Shown here: in pieces, positions 46,821 through 59,821 of the stretch
How the letters are laid out: each line of letters starts with the position of its first letter
Numbering within the stretch: the first letter of the stretch is position 1
From: Mixophyes australis
Taxonomy: Eukaryota; Chordata; Amphibia; Anura; Limnodynastidae
Direction: 5' to 3'
Assembly (NCBI GenBank): GCA_036250195.1
Contig: JAVHZZ010000005.1
Coordinates: 127,043,098-127,107,097, forward strand
DNA: 64,000 nt
The notes under the pieces: generated by a model
Told to the model about the DNA's origin: nothing
What the model saw: only the letters and a program-made list of their open reading frames with translations
Databases searched by the model: none
Made by a program: the position numbers and the translations under genes

Positions 46821-47798
46821 ATGGGCAAAGATAAGAAAGGCTCCACTAAGAAAGCTTCTAAACAACCTGCGGTTGTTTCTCAACGCGCAAATTTACGTGC
46901 TTTTCTGACATCTCCAATCGGGCCGGAAGCAAGCGACATGGATTCGTCCACCAACCACTCTCAATCACCCCCACGTGGCTCCCAGGTAGCTGCGTTCCAG
47001 GTTGCCGTGACTCCTCCTGTCAAAGAGCAGTTAGAACTATCCCAGATCATGGGCATGCTCGGGACGTTGCCAACCAAACAAGAGGTCCCCTCCAAAAAGG
47101 AATTTGAGACATTGGAGACCAGACTGAAGGAGGTGGTCTGCCACGAGGTGGCCACACTTCAAGCAGACTTGGCACACCTGGGGCACAGGCTGGTAGCTCT
47201 GGAGGAGAGCAAAGAGGCAGAGGAAAGCCGATTTACAACTCTTGAATCCATGGTGTCGGCCCAGGGAAAGGCTTTACAGTGGATGCACTACAAGATGGAC
47301 GACATGGACAATCGTGGCCGCAGAAATAACTTAAGGATAAGGGGCCTACCTGAGGATGTTCCTATACAAGGGCTGGTGGACGCCCTTACGAAAATATTTA
47401 ATGAAGTACTAGAGATGCCACCAGAGAATGTCATCACCTTTGATAGAGCACACAGGGCATTGCGCCCACGAAGGGCCCCTTCGGAAAGACCTAGCTGTTT
47501 ACATTACTTCACACAAAAAGATGAGATTTTGCGGAAGCTGCGTCGTCTGGACGGTCTCCAATTCAACGGCCAAGAGATCCAGGTCTTTCAGGATTTATCC
47601 TGGCATACGCTTCAGCAAAAGCGGATGTTAAAGCCCCTTACAGAAAAGCTACGGAAGAATAACATGAAGTATCGCTGGGGCTTCCCCTTTCAGCTGCAGG
47701 TGGTCCATGAAGGCAAATCAGCTGTTCTGGTGGAACCAGCAGGTCTTTCGGACTTTTGCTCATCATTAGGCATACCAAAGGTCACACTCCCAGAATGA
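46821..47798 (+). CDS. LINE ORF1 RNA-binding protein
   Basis: 325 codons, open throughout. The first 70 residues are basic and low in complexity. Residues about 95-155 form a likely coiled coil (heptad-like KKEFETLETRLKEV... and ALEESKEAEESRFTTLESM) that should trimerise. From DDMDNRGRRNNLRIRGLPE (about 163-181) an RNA-recognition fold follows, then a C-terminal domain with KRMLKPLTEKLRKNN and YRWGFPF. ORF1p coats LINE RNA and acts as a chaperone in the cytoplasmic particle. The start ATG 46821 follows about 900 bp of 5' untranslated sequence. No disabling change was seen. Confidence 0.93.
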   Translation: MGKDKKGSTKKASKQPAVVSQRANLRAFLTSPIGPEASDMDSSTNHSQSPPRGSQVAAFQVAVTPPVKEQLELSQIMGMLGTLPTKQEVPSKKEFETLETRLKEVVCHEVATLQADLAHLGHRLVALEESKEAEESRFTTLESMVSAQGKALQWMHYKMDDMDNRGRRNNLRIRGLPEDVPIQGLVDALTKIFNEVLEMPPENVITFDRAHRALRPRRAPSERPSCLHYFTQKDEILRKLRRLDGLQFNGQEIQVFQDLSWHTLQQKRMLKPLTEKLRKNNMKYRWGFPFQLQVVHEGKSAVLVEPAGLSDFCSSLGIPKVTLPE

Positions 47799-48742
47799 CT
47801 AGAGTCTTTCTCACGTTTGACACTGATGGATGCCCCTCAGGGGGTGGAAAGGTATCGACAGGTGGGCAGGACGAAAAAGGCTCCTCAAAAGCGCCAAAAT
47901 CAGCCAAACCAAGAGAGCACATGATCAACTGACAACAGTCTCGAGAGACTTGATATTGCAGGAAGGAGACTCAAGAAGGCATATGCCGCTGCCTCTCTTC
48001 CGCTATTACATATGGGGCACAGTAGAGTTGCCTTGCAGACAGGCTATTTGCTTTTCAGGTCCCTTTGGCTCTCCCTCCTGTTGCATTACCCCCCTCTTCT
48101 TCTCCCCCTCCCGGTATTTGTTTCCACAAGTAGACTGTGTTCGACTGTCAAGAGAATGGTCGTAAAGCCTCTGAAAGGAAGGATCAGTTTTCCTGTGGTC
48201 TGTGTGGCATGGACCGTTCCATGCCTTCTCATTGTTTTACCTCTGAGGGGTCGGGGGGTGTGGAGTGGGCCGCTCCCTGAGGCCAGTCGTTAGTCAAAAC
48301 ATTTGTAAAGTTAGGTTAATTAAAAGCATAGCCAATGTTTTGTTCACCTGTATCAGTTTCGGATATGTTAGGTTACATAATATCCCTGTATTAAGTTGAA
48401 ATAGCAGTACAGAAGAAGTCTATTACAAAGTCGTCACTGACATTATATCCCCCCAGTACCCCCTGAACCGCAAGAGTTTTTCCGAGGCCTGAGGGATATT
48501 TGGTCCCTCTTGTTTCCTCGGAGCGGTTTATTACTTCTGTTTAAAGTACCAAAAGGTTATTTCAAATGTTATTACTCTCTGCATTTTCCCTCCCCATGTC
48601 CCTCCTTCCCAACCCCCTCTTTCCCTCCTCCCACCCTATCCCACTTCCATTGTTTTGGACCACATGGAAACGTATTCCACAGAACAGTAGCTCTACCAGC
48701 ATGTACTCCTCTTGCAAAATAGATGACAAGGGATAAACTGAT

Positions 48743-51700
48743 GTGGCTTTTCTACAAGAGACACATTTTAAGCTGGGCGCTGAACCACGCCTTCGTAGCC
48801 AGCAATACCCACACAGTTTCACCTGCAATAATCCTGATGGCAAGACACTAGGGGTAGCTATTCTTCTTTCCAGACGACTGCAGATTAAAGATATAGTAAC
48901 TAACAAGTTGCAAGCGGGTAGAGGCTTAGCATTGACTTGTAAAAAAAATTATCAGCCGATTACCTTGGTGACCCTATATGTGCCTAATCATAATCAACCT
49001 GTTCTCCTAGAAGCCATTTTGGACAAAGTGGATCCGTTGAGGGAAGGTATTCTCATGCTAGGAGGAGACTTCAATTGGGTGCTTCATCCTGCCGTCGATG
49101 CCTCTTCCGGGTTGACCAGGTATCCTGGTAAACTTTACCGCAAGGTGAGACGTACCATGCATGGACACCAGCTGGTCGACACATGAAGATTAAAACACCC
49201 TACAGAAAGAGATTATACTTTCTTCTCCCACCCCCACAATATATACTCACGAATAGACTACTTTTTCTTATCACACAACCACCTAGACCTGGTAAGGGAA
49301 GCATCAATAGGCCAAGTCACATGGTCAGACCATGCCCCAGTATACTTATCTCTTTCACTACCCCAACCTGGACATAAAACGTTTACTTGGAGGTTAAATG
49401 AGCTCCTGATTCAGGAGAACTACAGTAAAATACAAATTGAGACAGCACTGGATGACTATATAATACTTAACGACACACCCGACATATCAAAAATCTCACT
49501 ATGGGAGGCCCACAAATGCGTTATTAGGGGAAAGATGATTCAATTAGGTACATTTATGAAAAAAGAAAAGATAGCTTACCGAGATCTACTCTTGGAAAAA
49601 ATCAAATCCCTTGAAATGAGGCACAAAGTCTCTAAAGAATCAGAAACCCTAGCTGAATTTGGCGGAAGTGAGAAAGACCCTCAATAGACTGATGTTGGGT
49701 AAGATACAGCTGGACTATCGCAAATGCCGAAATAAATTCTTCCAGTGGGGTGATAAACCCGGAAAGCTTTTGGCCCGAGCCCTTCGAGCTCAGAGGGCTC
49801 AGCTGTATATATCACACATCAAATCAGACATCGGGAAACTCTACATCACCTCCTCAGACATAGCTAGGACGTTCCGCACATATTACTCAAATCTTTATAA
49901 CCTTAATAAGAAAATATCGCCGGCGGAACGCTCTGCTAAACAGGAACGCATAGCGAACTACCTTGAGAGGGTTCAATTTCCCAAACTAGACACAGACGCC
50001 ATACAACTGCTGGAGGCCCCTTTCACCCCCGAGGAACTAGAGGAAGCAATAAAAACAACACCCTCAGGGAAGAGTCCTGGTCCAGACGGTTTTACAATAT
50101 CCTATTATAAAACCTTTAAAGCCAAATTGATACCCCTCATGCTCCAGGCCTTCAATGCGATCTCGGCCCAAACTCACTTTTCACACCAATCCTTGTCAGC
50201 CCATATCACAGTATTGCCTAAAGAAGGGAAAGACCCAGCACTTTGCCCAAGCTATAGGCCAATATCTTTGCTTAATGTGGACATCAAATTATACGCCATG
50301 CTCATAGTAAATAGAATAAAACCATTCCTGCCTAAAATTATCCACTCAGATCAGGTAGGCTTTGTCCCAGGGCGCGAAGCTAGCGACAACACTACTAAAA
50401 TAATTGATTTGATCCAGCATGCCACTCTCACCAAATCTTCCACCGTTTTACTATCTACAGATGCGGAGAAAGCCTTCAATAGAGTGGATTGGGATTTCAT
50501 ACAGGGAACACTTAGGCATTTGGGTCTGGGGCCGGTGGGGTTGGCGAGAATTAAAATGTTGTACACTCATCCAACAGCAGAGTTAGAATTAATGGGGATT
50601 TATCAGAACCCTTTAATATAACTAATGGTACGAGGCAGGGCTGTCCCCTTTCTCCCATGATTTTCATCCTATGTATGGAAGCACTCGCGCGATCTATTAG
50701 AGCAAACCCAGACATTTCAGGGGTCCGGGTGGGAGAAAGGGAATTTAAATTAGCCCTCTTTGCAGATGATCTCCTAGCCATCCTCACGAATCCGACCGTC
50801 TCAATTCCGAACCTGGTGTCGGAATTTCGTGTTTTTGGAGAATTATCTCACTTTAAAATTAATTATTTAAAGTCAGTGGCCCTTAATATTTCCTCCCTAT
50901 CCAACATAATTGAAGGTCTGAAGTCGGCTTTTCCCTTTGTCTGGCACCCCACGCAGCTCAAGTATCTGGGGGTGATCATAAACAAAGACAATTCAAAAAT
51001 ATATGCGGATAACTTCCTACCTATTACTGCGACCATACGCACCAATCTGAGGGATTGGCTTCAGAAGGACTTTTCCCTGATAGGTAGAGTTAATGTAGTC
51101 AAAATGAACTTACTCCCGAGAGTGTTATACCTACTACACACGCTACCGATTCAGGTTCCCACCTTATGGTTTAATGAGCTACATAAGGCCATTAGACATT
51201 TTGTCTGGAGGGGTAGGAGGCCTCGCTTCAGACATGACATATTATATAAACGCAAATGTGATGGTGGTCTGCAGCTTCCACATTTTTCAACATATTACGA
51301 CGCTGTCATGCTGAACAGAGTTCTAGACTGGTCACGAGGAGGAGGGGACAGACAGTGGGTCTGGATTGAGGATTATGCTTTAAAAACAGCGATTGATCTT
51401 GTCCCATGGCAGCCTTCTCTTCCCATTGTTAAACACCCGACTATATCCCCCACCCTGGCCAAATGGTCAAAGCTGCGTAATATCCCAAACATCTCCACAA
51501 AGCCTTCACCCTTGACAGCACTTTTTGACAACCCAGACTTTCCACCTGGCTTATCGAGACAGTCATTTAAACATTGGATCCAGGCAGGGATAACCCGTGT
51601 CGGCCAGCTGGTGGGCAGGTCTGGGGTCATACCCTTTGCTGAGATACAGGCAAAGTGGGGTCTACCTAATGTGGAAATTTGGAGACATATCCAGTTGAGA

Positions 51701-52444
51701 CACTTTGCCAATTCCAGGGGAATCCGTGAGGAGGCTGGCAGGACTCGCACACAGTTTGAGGCTTTTTGCACTGCAGCACACCGCCCTAGGCATACCCTAT
51801 CATCTATTTATAAGATATTGATCGAACAATCATCCAAAGCGCTACCTAAATTCACAAGGGACTGGGAGCGGGAGTTAGACATAGTCATACCGGAAACAGA
51901 ATGGGGGAAAATATTTCAGCGTACCCATGTTAGTTCAATCAGTGTGAGAGTGGTTGAAACCCATTTCAAGGTACTGACTAGGTGGTACCGTTGTCCCAGT
52001 CTCCTAGCAAAAATGATTCCTGGGGTCTCAGATCTATGCTGGAGATGTCAGAGTGCTTTGGTTACTCCACTACATATCTGGTGGGATTTCCCGGTAATCA
52101 GACCCTTTTGGGATATGGTCATTCTCCTCTCAAAAACGATTGTGGGAACTGAACTACCAAATTGCCCAAGATTTTGGCTACTTAACGACACTAATATGCC
52201 AGCCTACAAATATAAAAAGTCCTTGGTAAAGTATCTTAATGGCGCTGCAAAGGCGGTGATACCGGTACACTGGAGGTCACCGCTGGTCCCTACCATAAAA
52301 GAATGGTTTACACGGATAGATTTCTATATGGTAATGGATGTAATAATTTATGCGGCAGAAGACAAAAATAGAGCATTTTACATAATCTGGTCGGAATGGA
52401 TTGAGTTTAAAAATAAAGTATTGTTCACTCAGTGGAATGTATGA
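48743..52444 (+). pseudogene. LINE ORF2 (endonuclease-reverse transcriptase), few lesions
   Basis: The endonuclease part has FLQETH (48750-48770), GGDFNW (about 49060) and SDHAPV (about 49325), the metal-binding and catalytic motifs. Its first ~40 residues are not recognisable upstream of 48743. A TGA at 49184-49186 replaces a Trp, after which the same frame stays open to about 49660. Reverse transcriptase follows: SGKSPGPDGF, LPKEGKDP, SYRPISLLN, DAEKAFNRVDW, then LFADDLLAI with the FADD catalytic pair. A frameshift near 50595 separates the first and second halves. The C-terminal half (50657-52444) ends with a Cys/His knuckle (CWRCQSA..TPLHIWW) typical of L1/Tx1. So there are at least one stop and two frameshifts, in an otherwise well kept gene. 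Confidence 0.9.
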
Positions 52445-52726
52445 AGCTTACCACATACCCCCTCTCTTTCCCATACCCACCCTCCCCCCTCTTTCCTTCT
52501 ACTTCTTTACCTCCTTTTTTTTTCACAATTACTTCACCCTATTTTATCGTTTTTTCTCCTTTGAGAAAATTAAGCAAATGTACCCCCTCATGGGTGAAAA
52601 CGCAACTGCTGAAGTGTATTGTAAAGCTTGAAGTATTGGAATTTTGAGCCAATGTTATTGCATATACTTGTATACGATGTTAAACTTCAATAAAAACAGA
52701 TTATAGAAAAAAAAAAGCCCCTGTAT

Positions 52727-53752
52727 ATTATTGTCCCCAGGCTCTTGGCCTGAACTATATGTGGCAATGACTCCAGGCCTCAATTAAGTGTGCAAATAAT
52801 AAATAATTAGTTATTAGTTATTAATAAATATAAACCACAAATTTCAAACCACAGATATCACTAGGTCTATCAGAAAAAAATTAGATAAAGGAGTAGGGCT
52901 ATGTCAGTGCCTCAACTGAGAACGGCATTCACTCCCAGTTGGCATGTCAATTATGATGTTAACTATTAAAGATGAGTTTTCATTGTTAAACAGGAGTGCA
53001 ATTAACTTTCCTTACCTCAGAAGTCTTTGCTTTAAATGTGGTTGAATAGTGAATAGAAAAGGAAGGTTGCAGAAGACACTGTTTGTGCCTACAGGTACCA
53101 TCAGAAATGGGTACGGGGTCACTGGAGCGGTATATTTCATCCTCATACATTTTTAAAAGCTTTATTGGCCTGCTACTAACAGTATGCTATTTTACGCCAA
53201 TGTATAACTGACTGTTGTATATGATTATGCATATGCAATGCTCTCCACTACTTTCCTAAACAGAAAGTGCCTCAAGCATAGCATTTCTTCTTTAAAGCAG
53301 AGGGACTTACCTATATATGAATCTACCAACTAGACAAAGCACAGCATGGGAAAAGCATGAGAAACTGGGACCTGTGCAAATAATAAGACAATTTATAAAA
53401 AAGAAGAATAAAAAGCATTTTTGTTTCCTCATAAGGTCAATATTTAAACAGAAATGTGTGCAAATCAACTTGATATTTACTTAATTTTTTTTTCATTTCT
53501 GAATATCAAAATATATCTGGTATAGCAAAAGAACCTTAAAAGGTTAAAGAAGAAAATAGAGAAAATTGCAGATTATATCACATGTAACACAATGGGCATT
53601 ATATATTGACTTACATGTCCTGGTCAGAAAACCTACATGGGAATGACCATCAGACCTCTAAAGAAAAGAATCTTAGAAGTGTAGGCAACATCAGAAGTGA
53701 TCGGTATAGACTGAAATCTCTGACTTCAAGGGCTAGATAGCTTTTAATGACA
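52727..53752. other. No recognised feature
   Basis: About 1 kb of AT-rich sequence without supported genes, terminal repeats or tandem arrays. Confidence 0.55.
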
Positions 53753-54993
53753 CATGAGGGCAGGGCCGCACTGGGACTAAAAATCAGCGCTGGCATTTAA
53801 AGTACACAGGCCCACCTCAGTCCCAGCATAAAAGAAACCATGTGCTGCCGCGCAGCGGCGGCACTGAAAAGGGCGTGACCACATTGTGTTGTGGGTGTGG
53901 CCAACTTGTGGCATTGATACATACATTATAATAAAACATTAAATTCATCACGCCCTCTCAGCCACATCATGCCATCCCCAGCCCACTGGGATGCTTCTGG
54001 TGCTGCTGACATCCATAAGGGTGGGAACTTCCTGTAGAGTGAGCAGGGAAGCTCTTTGTCTCACGAGATTACCAAATCTTGTGATACTTGGAGCGCCTCG
54101 GCTTCCTCTGCAGACTGTGTCCTGTCCGGGAATTGAGAGCAGCTATCAGTTCCCTTCCCCTAACATGCTGCATTAAGGCTCAGGGTGCCCAGGGCCCCTA
54201 TTATGTAACATGGTTATCATTTTAGACAAATACACAGGCAGGTTGTGAAGCGGGACATACCTCCCAACTGTCCTTGCAGTCAAACCAAATTCTGACTAAG
54301 TGAAACAGTCACCCAAATTCAGGACTGCCCCACCAGATTCAGGACAGTTGGCAGACTATCCTGCTCTCTCCTACCTGTTTTGGTCACTTTCACCGCTTGT
54401 AGCAGCTGGTTTCTTTTGCTCAGTCCTTTCTTGTCTTTATCCTGGAATATTGGATGCCCAATTCTGAAAAAAATGGGGTACATGAGATTTAGAAAACTCC
54501 AATTCACGTTTTATTATTAGGCCTCCCTCCAGTCCCCACAATAATAATATTCACATTTAATAAGTATGCCTATTTCCCTTCAACCAGCCCCAACATTAAA
54601 TTAACAATATACTGTCACACGCCGGTCCCATAGTTAGGTGCCGGCGCTGTGACTTTCCCTTTAAGAACCATGATTCTGCTTGCTTCTGCCTCAGAGACAT
54701 TACTTTCACAGGTGTTCCTGGCTACTGTGATCTGGACCTCCTCCTGAACCTCATTGATTCTGGAGCACTATATTAACCTCCCAAGGTTATGGGCTCATTG
54801 CCTGTTCTTCGTGTTACTCTGATTGCATTTGGATCTGGCTGTTTACCTCTCCTTCCGTGTGTCTGTTTCCTGCTCGCTGGACTGAACACCTTACAGCTGT
54901 TCACCTGCAAGCTGCAAACTCCTCACTGCTGTTCAACTGCAAGCTGCAAACTCCTCACTGCTGTTCACCTGCAAGTTGTAACTCCTTACCGCT

Positions 54994-55680
54994 TGTCACG
55001 AGCCGTGGCGGTACTCACAGCCTCCGCGGCTCGCTTCCTGTGCCCTCTGGCGTCCCGGCCGTCACCCTGATGACCGGGACGTCACTTCCACTCAACTCCC
55101 GGACCCTTCTGCAGCGCGGCGTCCCGGCAGTATAGGAAGCCAGGCGCGCACGCGCATCCATTAGACCAGCGATTAGATGCAGCTGGCAACTGAATTAACA
55201 GGCATTAGCCTGCAACTGTACACTTCAGGGGCAAGCTCTGATTGGTCTGTTTGTATTTAAGGCAGTGAGGTCTGCAGCCTCACTGCCAGTTATAGCTTCT
55301 GTTACCAGTATGCTGACCTGCTCTGCTCCTTGCTCCTGTCCTTTGGATATTCTGTTGGATTGCCCGTGTATGACCCCTTGCCTGGATTTGGACCCTGCCT
55401 GTGTTTCTTGTGACCCCGACCTCTGGCGTGTTTACCGACCTTCCTGTTTGCTCGCGACCCTTGACCTCGGCTTGTTTATTGGATCTGCTGTCTGCTGCCA
55501 GCCCTTGACCCTTGCCTGGACTTCACTTCGCTTACCTGGGTTGTCCCCAGCCGTTACACACTTCACGACCCTCTGTCAGTCTGCAGCCAAGTCTGTCCCC
55601 ACCACTAGGGGCTCCAGTGAACACCTGACTGGCGGAGTAGACTCCGGGTTGTGTTGTATCGGCTAGAGGGATTCCTAACA
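54994..55680 (+). repeat. Chromovirus 5' LTR
   Basis: TGTCACGAGCCGTGGCGG ... GGGATTCCTAACA. It contains TATTTAAGG-like sequence (about 55254-55262) suitable as a promoter. No tRNA primer site of common type was recognised after the LTR, which fits the self-priming or unusual priming known in some Tf1/Sushi relatives; that point is inference. Confidence 0.9.
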
Positions 55681-55719
55681 TTATAACCGGCCTAAAAACA
55701 GAAATTCCAGAGACAAACA

Positions 55720-56482
55720 TTGGAATGGATGAAAGTGAAAGAGGCCGCAAAGACTTCACAAGCTACTTCGGGTCCCACTTGTGAACCTAAGATGAATCTG
55801 CCGAGCCGGTTCTCCGGAAATAGATCCTTGTTCCGGAATTTCAAGGAGAGCTGCAAGCTCTACTTTCGGTTGAGACCCCGGTCTTCTGGTTCAGAACAAC
55901 AGAGAGTCGGGATTATCATCTCCCTCCTTCAGGGTCACCCCCAGTCCTGGGCCTTCTCTCTGCCACAGACAAGTCCTGCCATGTACTTGGTAGAAGCCTT
56001 ATTTGATGCATTAGGTCTGCTATATGATGACCTGGATCGAGTGGCCTCCGCTGAGGCTCATCTACGGGCCTTAAAACAAGGATCGGCCGAAGAGTACTGC
56101 GCTGAATTCCGTAGAAAGTTGCCTGACAGTGGATGGAATGATCCAGCGTTACGCAGCCAGTTTCGCTTAGGTCTGTCGGAACAGATCAAAGATTCATTAG
56201 TGCAATACCCTTCTCCTATCTTATTGGAGAATCTTATGCAGCTCGCCATTAAAATTGACAGGAGAATTAAGGAGAGTAAGTCTGAGAAGGAGGCATCTTA
56301 ATTTCCGTCTGCTTTGAGTCCTGTTTCCACGGATGGTGAGGAGCCTATGCAGTTAGGAGCGTATCGCCTCTCCCCTGAGGAAAGAGACAGAAGACGGTCA
56401 CAAGGTCTATGTCTTTATTGTGGTACTAAGGGCCACTTCTCCTGCTCCTGACCTAAAAAACTGGGAAAAGAGCGTGCCTAGG
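55720..56482 (+). pseudogene. Chromovirus gag
   Basis: A 193-codon frame (55720-56301) has the capsid-like pattern of Sushi and its domesticated RTL/PEG10 relatives: NLPSRFSGNRSLFRNFKESC, ..QSWAFSL.., and SAEEYCAEFRRK. A TAA at 56299-56301 interrupts. The same frame continues to one CCHC zinc knuckle ([12 protein letters not shown], about 56410-56447), then further stops. Gag would form the particle core. Confidence 0.88.
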
Positions 56483-56519
56483 GAATGAGGGGAAAGTTCA
56501 CCTAGGTCTGCAAATTGTT

Positions 56520-59500
56520 TCCCCAAAGAATGCTGTATTGATTCCTGCACAACTCACTTTCGGTGCCGGTTCTGTGGCCCTGTCGGCCTTCATTGACAGT
56601 GGAGCCTAAGGCAACTTCTTTGACATCGAGTTTGCCCGCTCCATGGGGATTCCAACTGTGAAGCTCAAATCCGCCTTTACAGTCTGTGGTTTAGATGGGA
56701 ATCCATTGCCTGGAGGCAAGATTAATTGGGAGACTCCACTACTACAGTTGAACATTGGAGCCCTTCATTCAGAGTCCATAACTTTCCTCCTTATCGACTG
56801 CTCATCGGTTCCATTGATCCTGGGTCATCCTTGGCTTTCCCGTCATAACCCTGTTGTGGATTGGGTGAAAGGAGAAATTGTCCAGTGGAGCTCTTATTGT
56901 ACACAGTCTTGCTTGACTCTGCCTCTGCGAATGATTCAGACTATTCCAGAGCAACTTTCCTTACAATATCATGAGTTCTGGGATGTGTTCTCCAAAAAGG
57001 CTGCTGACACTTTACCACCTCATCGTGACTTTGACTGTGCCATCAAGCTTATTCCTGGTTCCAAGTTACCCAAGGGGCGCTTGTACTCTCTCTCTGGTCC
57101 AGAGACCAAATCCATGCAGGATTATATTGATGAGAATTTAGAAACGGGTTCATCAGGCCATCTAAATCTCCAGTAGGAGCTGGATGTTTTTTCGTATCCA
57201 AAAAAGATGGGGGACTAAGACCCTATATCGACTATAGAGGACTAAATTTCATCACACTCAAGAACACCTTTCCCCTTCCTCTCATCTCTGTATTGTTCGA
57301 CGAACTAAGAGGCGCTACTGTCTTCACTAAAATCGACCTTCGTGGAGCCTATAACTTCATCCGTATCAAAGAAGGAGATGAATGGAAGACGGCGTTCAAC
57401 ACACATTTTGGCCATTATGAACACCTGGTCATGCCGTTCGGTCTTAGCAACGCACCTGCAGTGTTCCAGGATTTAATTAACAAAGTTTTTCATGAATTCC
57501 TTGACCACTTCGTGGTTGTCTATTTAGACGACATTCTCATATACTCTAAATCGTTACCTATTCATCAGGGTCACGTCAAACAAGTTCTTCAGAAACTAGG
57601 AGAACACCACCTGTACGCCAAACTGGAAAAATGTGAGTTTGAGGTGCAGAAAGTATCATTCCTAGGATACGTAATCTCTTCTGAGGGATTCTCCATGGAT
57701 CCAACCAAGGTCCAAGCTATCCTGGATTGGGTGCAACCTAATAATCTCAAGGCGGTGCAGAGGTTTCTGGACTTCGCCAACATTACCGTAGGTTCATTCG
57801 TGGCTTTGCTGACATTGTGGCACCTATTGTCGCCCTGACCCGCAAAGGGATGGATCCAACCAACTGGTCGCCAAAAGCAATAACTGCATTTGAAACCTTA
57901 AAAGAAGCTTTTGTATCTGCCCAGATCCTTAGACACCCTGATCCCGAGGTACCTTTTGTTCTTGAAGTCGATGCCTCCGACGTTGGTGCAGGTGCCATCT
58001 TATCTCAAAAGGACCCTCATACTCATCGCTTACATCCGTGTGCCTACTTTTCTCATAAGTTCTCTTCAGCTGAAGCCAACTATGACGTGGGCAACCGGAA
58101 ACTGTTGGCAATCAAATGGGCCTTTGAGGAGTGGCGACATTGGCTCGAAGGCGCTACACATCTAATTTCTGTTATAACGGATCACAAAAACCTACAATAC
58201 ATACAGACGGCCAAACGCCTGAATCCCAGACAGGCCCATTGGTCGCTATTCTTCACCCGGTTCAATTTTGTGATCACCTACCGACCAGGTTAAAAAAATG
58301 TCCGAGCAGATGCTCTGTCTAGAAGCTTCTTGGCACATCATGTTTCAGTTACAGATCCAGAGCCTATCATTCCCTCTTCCAGAATCCATGCCGGGTTAAC
58401 CCAAGACCTGAGCATCACGCTACAAAGGTTTCAAAGATTAGCTCCTGATAATACTCCGGTAGGATGCTTATTTGTCCCAGTTCATTTAAGGAAAGCGGTC
58501 CTTGCTGAAGCACATGATAGTCAGACTGCTGGACATCCTGGAATTTATAAAACATTGGAAATCCTTTCCTGCACTGTATGGTGGCCATCCTTGTCTGCTG
58601 ACGTCAAAAGTCATGTCCTCTCTTGTGAGGTTTGTGCCAGGAATAAAATCCCCAGGACTCGTCCAGTAGGCCAGTTAGTTCCATTGGCCATTCCTGCAAA
58701 ACCTTGGACACATTTGTCCATGGACTTTATTGTCGATCTGCCACCCTCTGCGGGACACAATACCATTTGGGTCGTGGTAGACCGCTTCAGTAAAATGTCA
58801 CACTTCATACTGCTAACCAGGCTTCCTACCGCTCGAGATCTGGCCGTCCTGTTCATCCAACATATTTTCCGTCTCCATGGACTCCCTACTGATATCGTTT
58901 CCAATCGTGGTTCCCAATTCATAGCACAATTCTGGAGATCCTTTTGTACCCTTCTCGGAATCAAGATCAGTCTGTCGTCTGCATACCATCCTCAGTCTAA
59001 TGGGCAAACTGAAAGGGTTAACCAATCCCTAGAACAGTTCTTACGGTGTTATACTTCAGAATTTCATGACAACTGGTCCTCCTTGTTACCTTGGCAGTGG
59101 CGCTATATAAATAAATGGTGATGATGATGATGATAATGATGATGATGAATTTGCCTACAATAACTCATCTCATTCATCTACTCAAACCTCCCCGTTCTAC
59201 TGTAATTTTAATTTTCATCCCGGGTCCAATTCTTTATATTCCCTCAAATCTGCTGGTATCCCAGAGATTCGTTCCACAGCCGCTGATCTCAAGGTCATCT
59301 GGAGGAAAGTGCAATCCTCTTTAAGGCGGGCCTCATTCTCTGCAAAAAAAAAATTCAGATCGCCACCGTACCACCTGCTCCTTCAAAGTATGCCAGAAAG
59401 TGTGGCTTTAAACACAGAATATTAGGCTCAGACAGCCTTGTAAGAAACTGGGGCCTAAATTCATTGGTCCGTTCATTATTATCAAGCAGATTAATCCGGT

Positions 59501-59815
59501 AGCTTTCAGATTGAAGATTCCTGGTTCACTGAGGGTCCCCAACACATTCCATTGTTCTCTATTTAAGCCTGTGTTCAGTCTTCAAGTTGTGAGAAATACG
59601 AACAAACCACAAAAATACATTATCCAGAAGATTCTCGACTCTAAAAAAGTGCAGGGTCAGGTGCACTTCCTAGTACAGTTGTAGAATCGCGGGTTAGAGG
59701 AGCGGTCCTGGGTCCCGCGAAGACGACTTCATGCTTCAAAACATTTGAAGGAATTTTTCAAAAAAATTCCTAAGAAACCTAGGTGTTGGGGTTCCTTAAC
59801 CACTCCTCAGAGGGG
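56520..59815 (+). pseudogene. Chromovirus pol: protease, RT, RNase H, integrase, chromodomain
   Basis: Protease core FIDSGA at about 56590-56607 with a stop right after it. Reverse transcriptase: [25 protein letters not shown] and [10 protein letters not shown] (57293-57565). RNase [12 protein letters not shown] (about 57965) and the following [21 protein letters not shown] (57980-58125). Integrase: HH-CC finger (58480-58640), MDFIVDLP, then VSNRGSQF where the usual SDRG aspartate is Asn (AAT 58903-58905), and NGQTERVN. A tiny LINE tail splits integrase near 59097-59145. A chromodomain-like end (YIIQKILDSKKVQG... EERSW) follows at 59620-59730. Several stops and frameshifts, so inactive. In active relatives the chromodomain steers integration to chromatin marks. 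Confidence 0.9.
59097..59145 (+). mobile_element. Tiny LINE2-like 3' tail insertion in integrase
   Basis: TGGCGCTATATAAATAAATG followed by GTGATGATGATGATGATAATGATG sits inside the integrase reading between CTTGGCAG and AATTTGCCTAC. It is only the last ~20 bp of a LINE 3' end plus its tandem tail. Confidence 0.75.
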
Positions 59816-59821
59816 GGGTAC

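Larger units (their letters stand above)
45915..52712 (+). mobile_element. Full-length L1/Tx1-group LINE, 6.8 kb
   Basis: The 5' end starts GGGGGCGTGGTCTGGACGCC with a CCATCTTG (YY1-like) site as in many L1 promoters; the 3' end has CAATAAAAAC and a run of A. The 14-bp duplication AAAAGCCCCTGTAT flanks it (45901-45914, 52713-52726), showing target-primed insertion of the whole element. It carries an intact ORF1 and an ORF2 with few lesions. Confidence 0.95.

Noticed and set aside
47830..48722. Plus-strand frames between LINE ORF1 and ORF2
   Set aside because: No ORF2 endonuclease motif before 48743; treated as inter-ORF spacer plus decayed ORF2 start.
55265..55666. 133-codon frame and its counterpart at 60111-60563
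   Set aside because: Frame within the two chromovirus LTRs; no known protein and LTRs of this group are non-coding.
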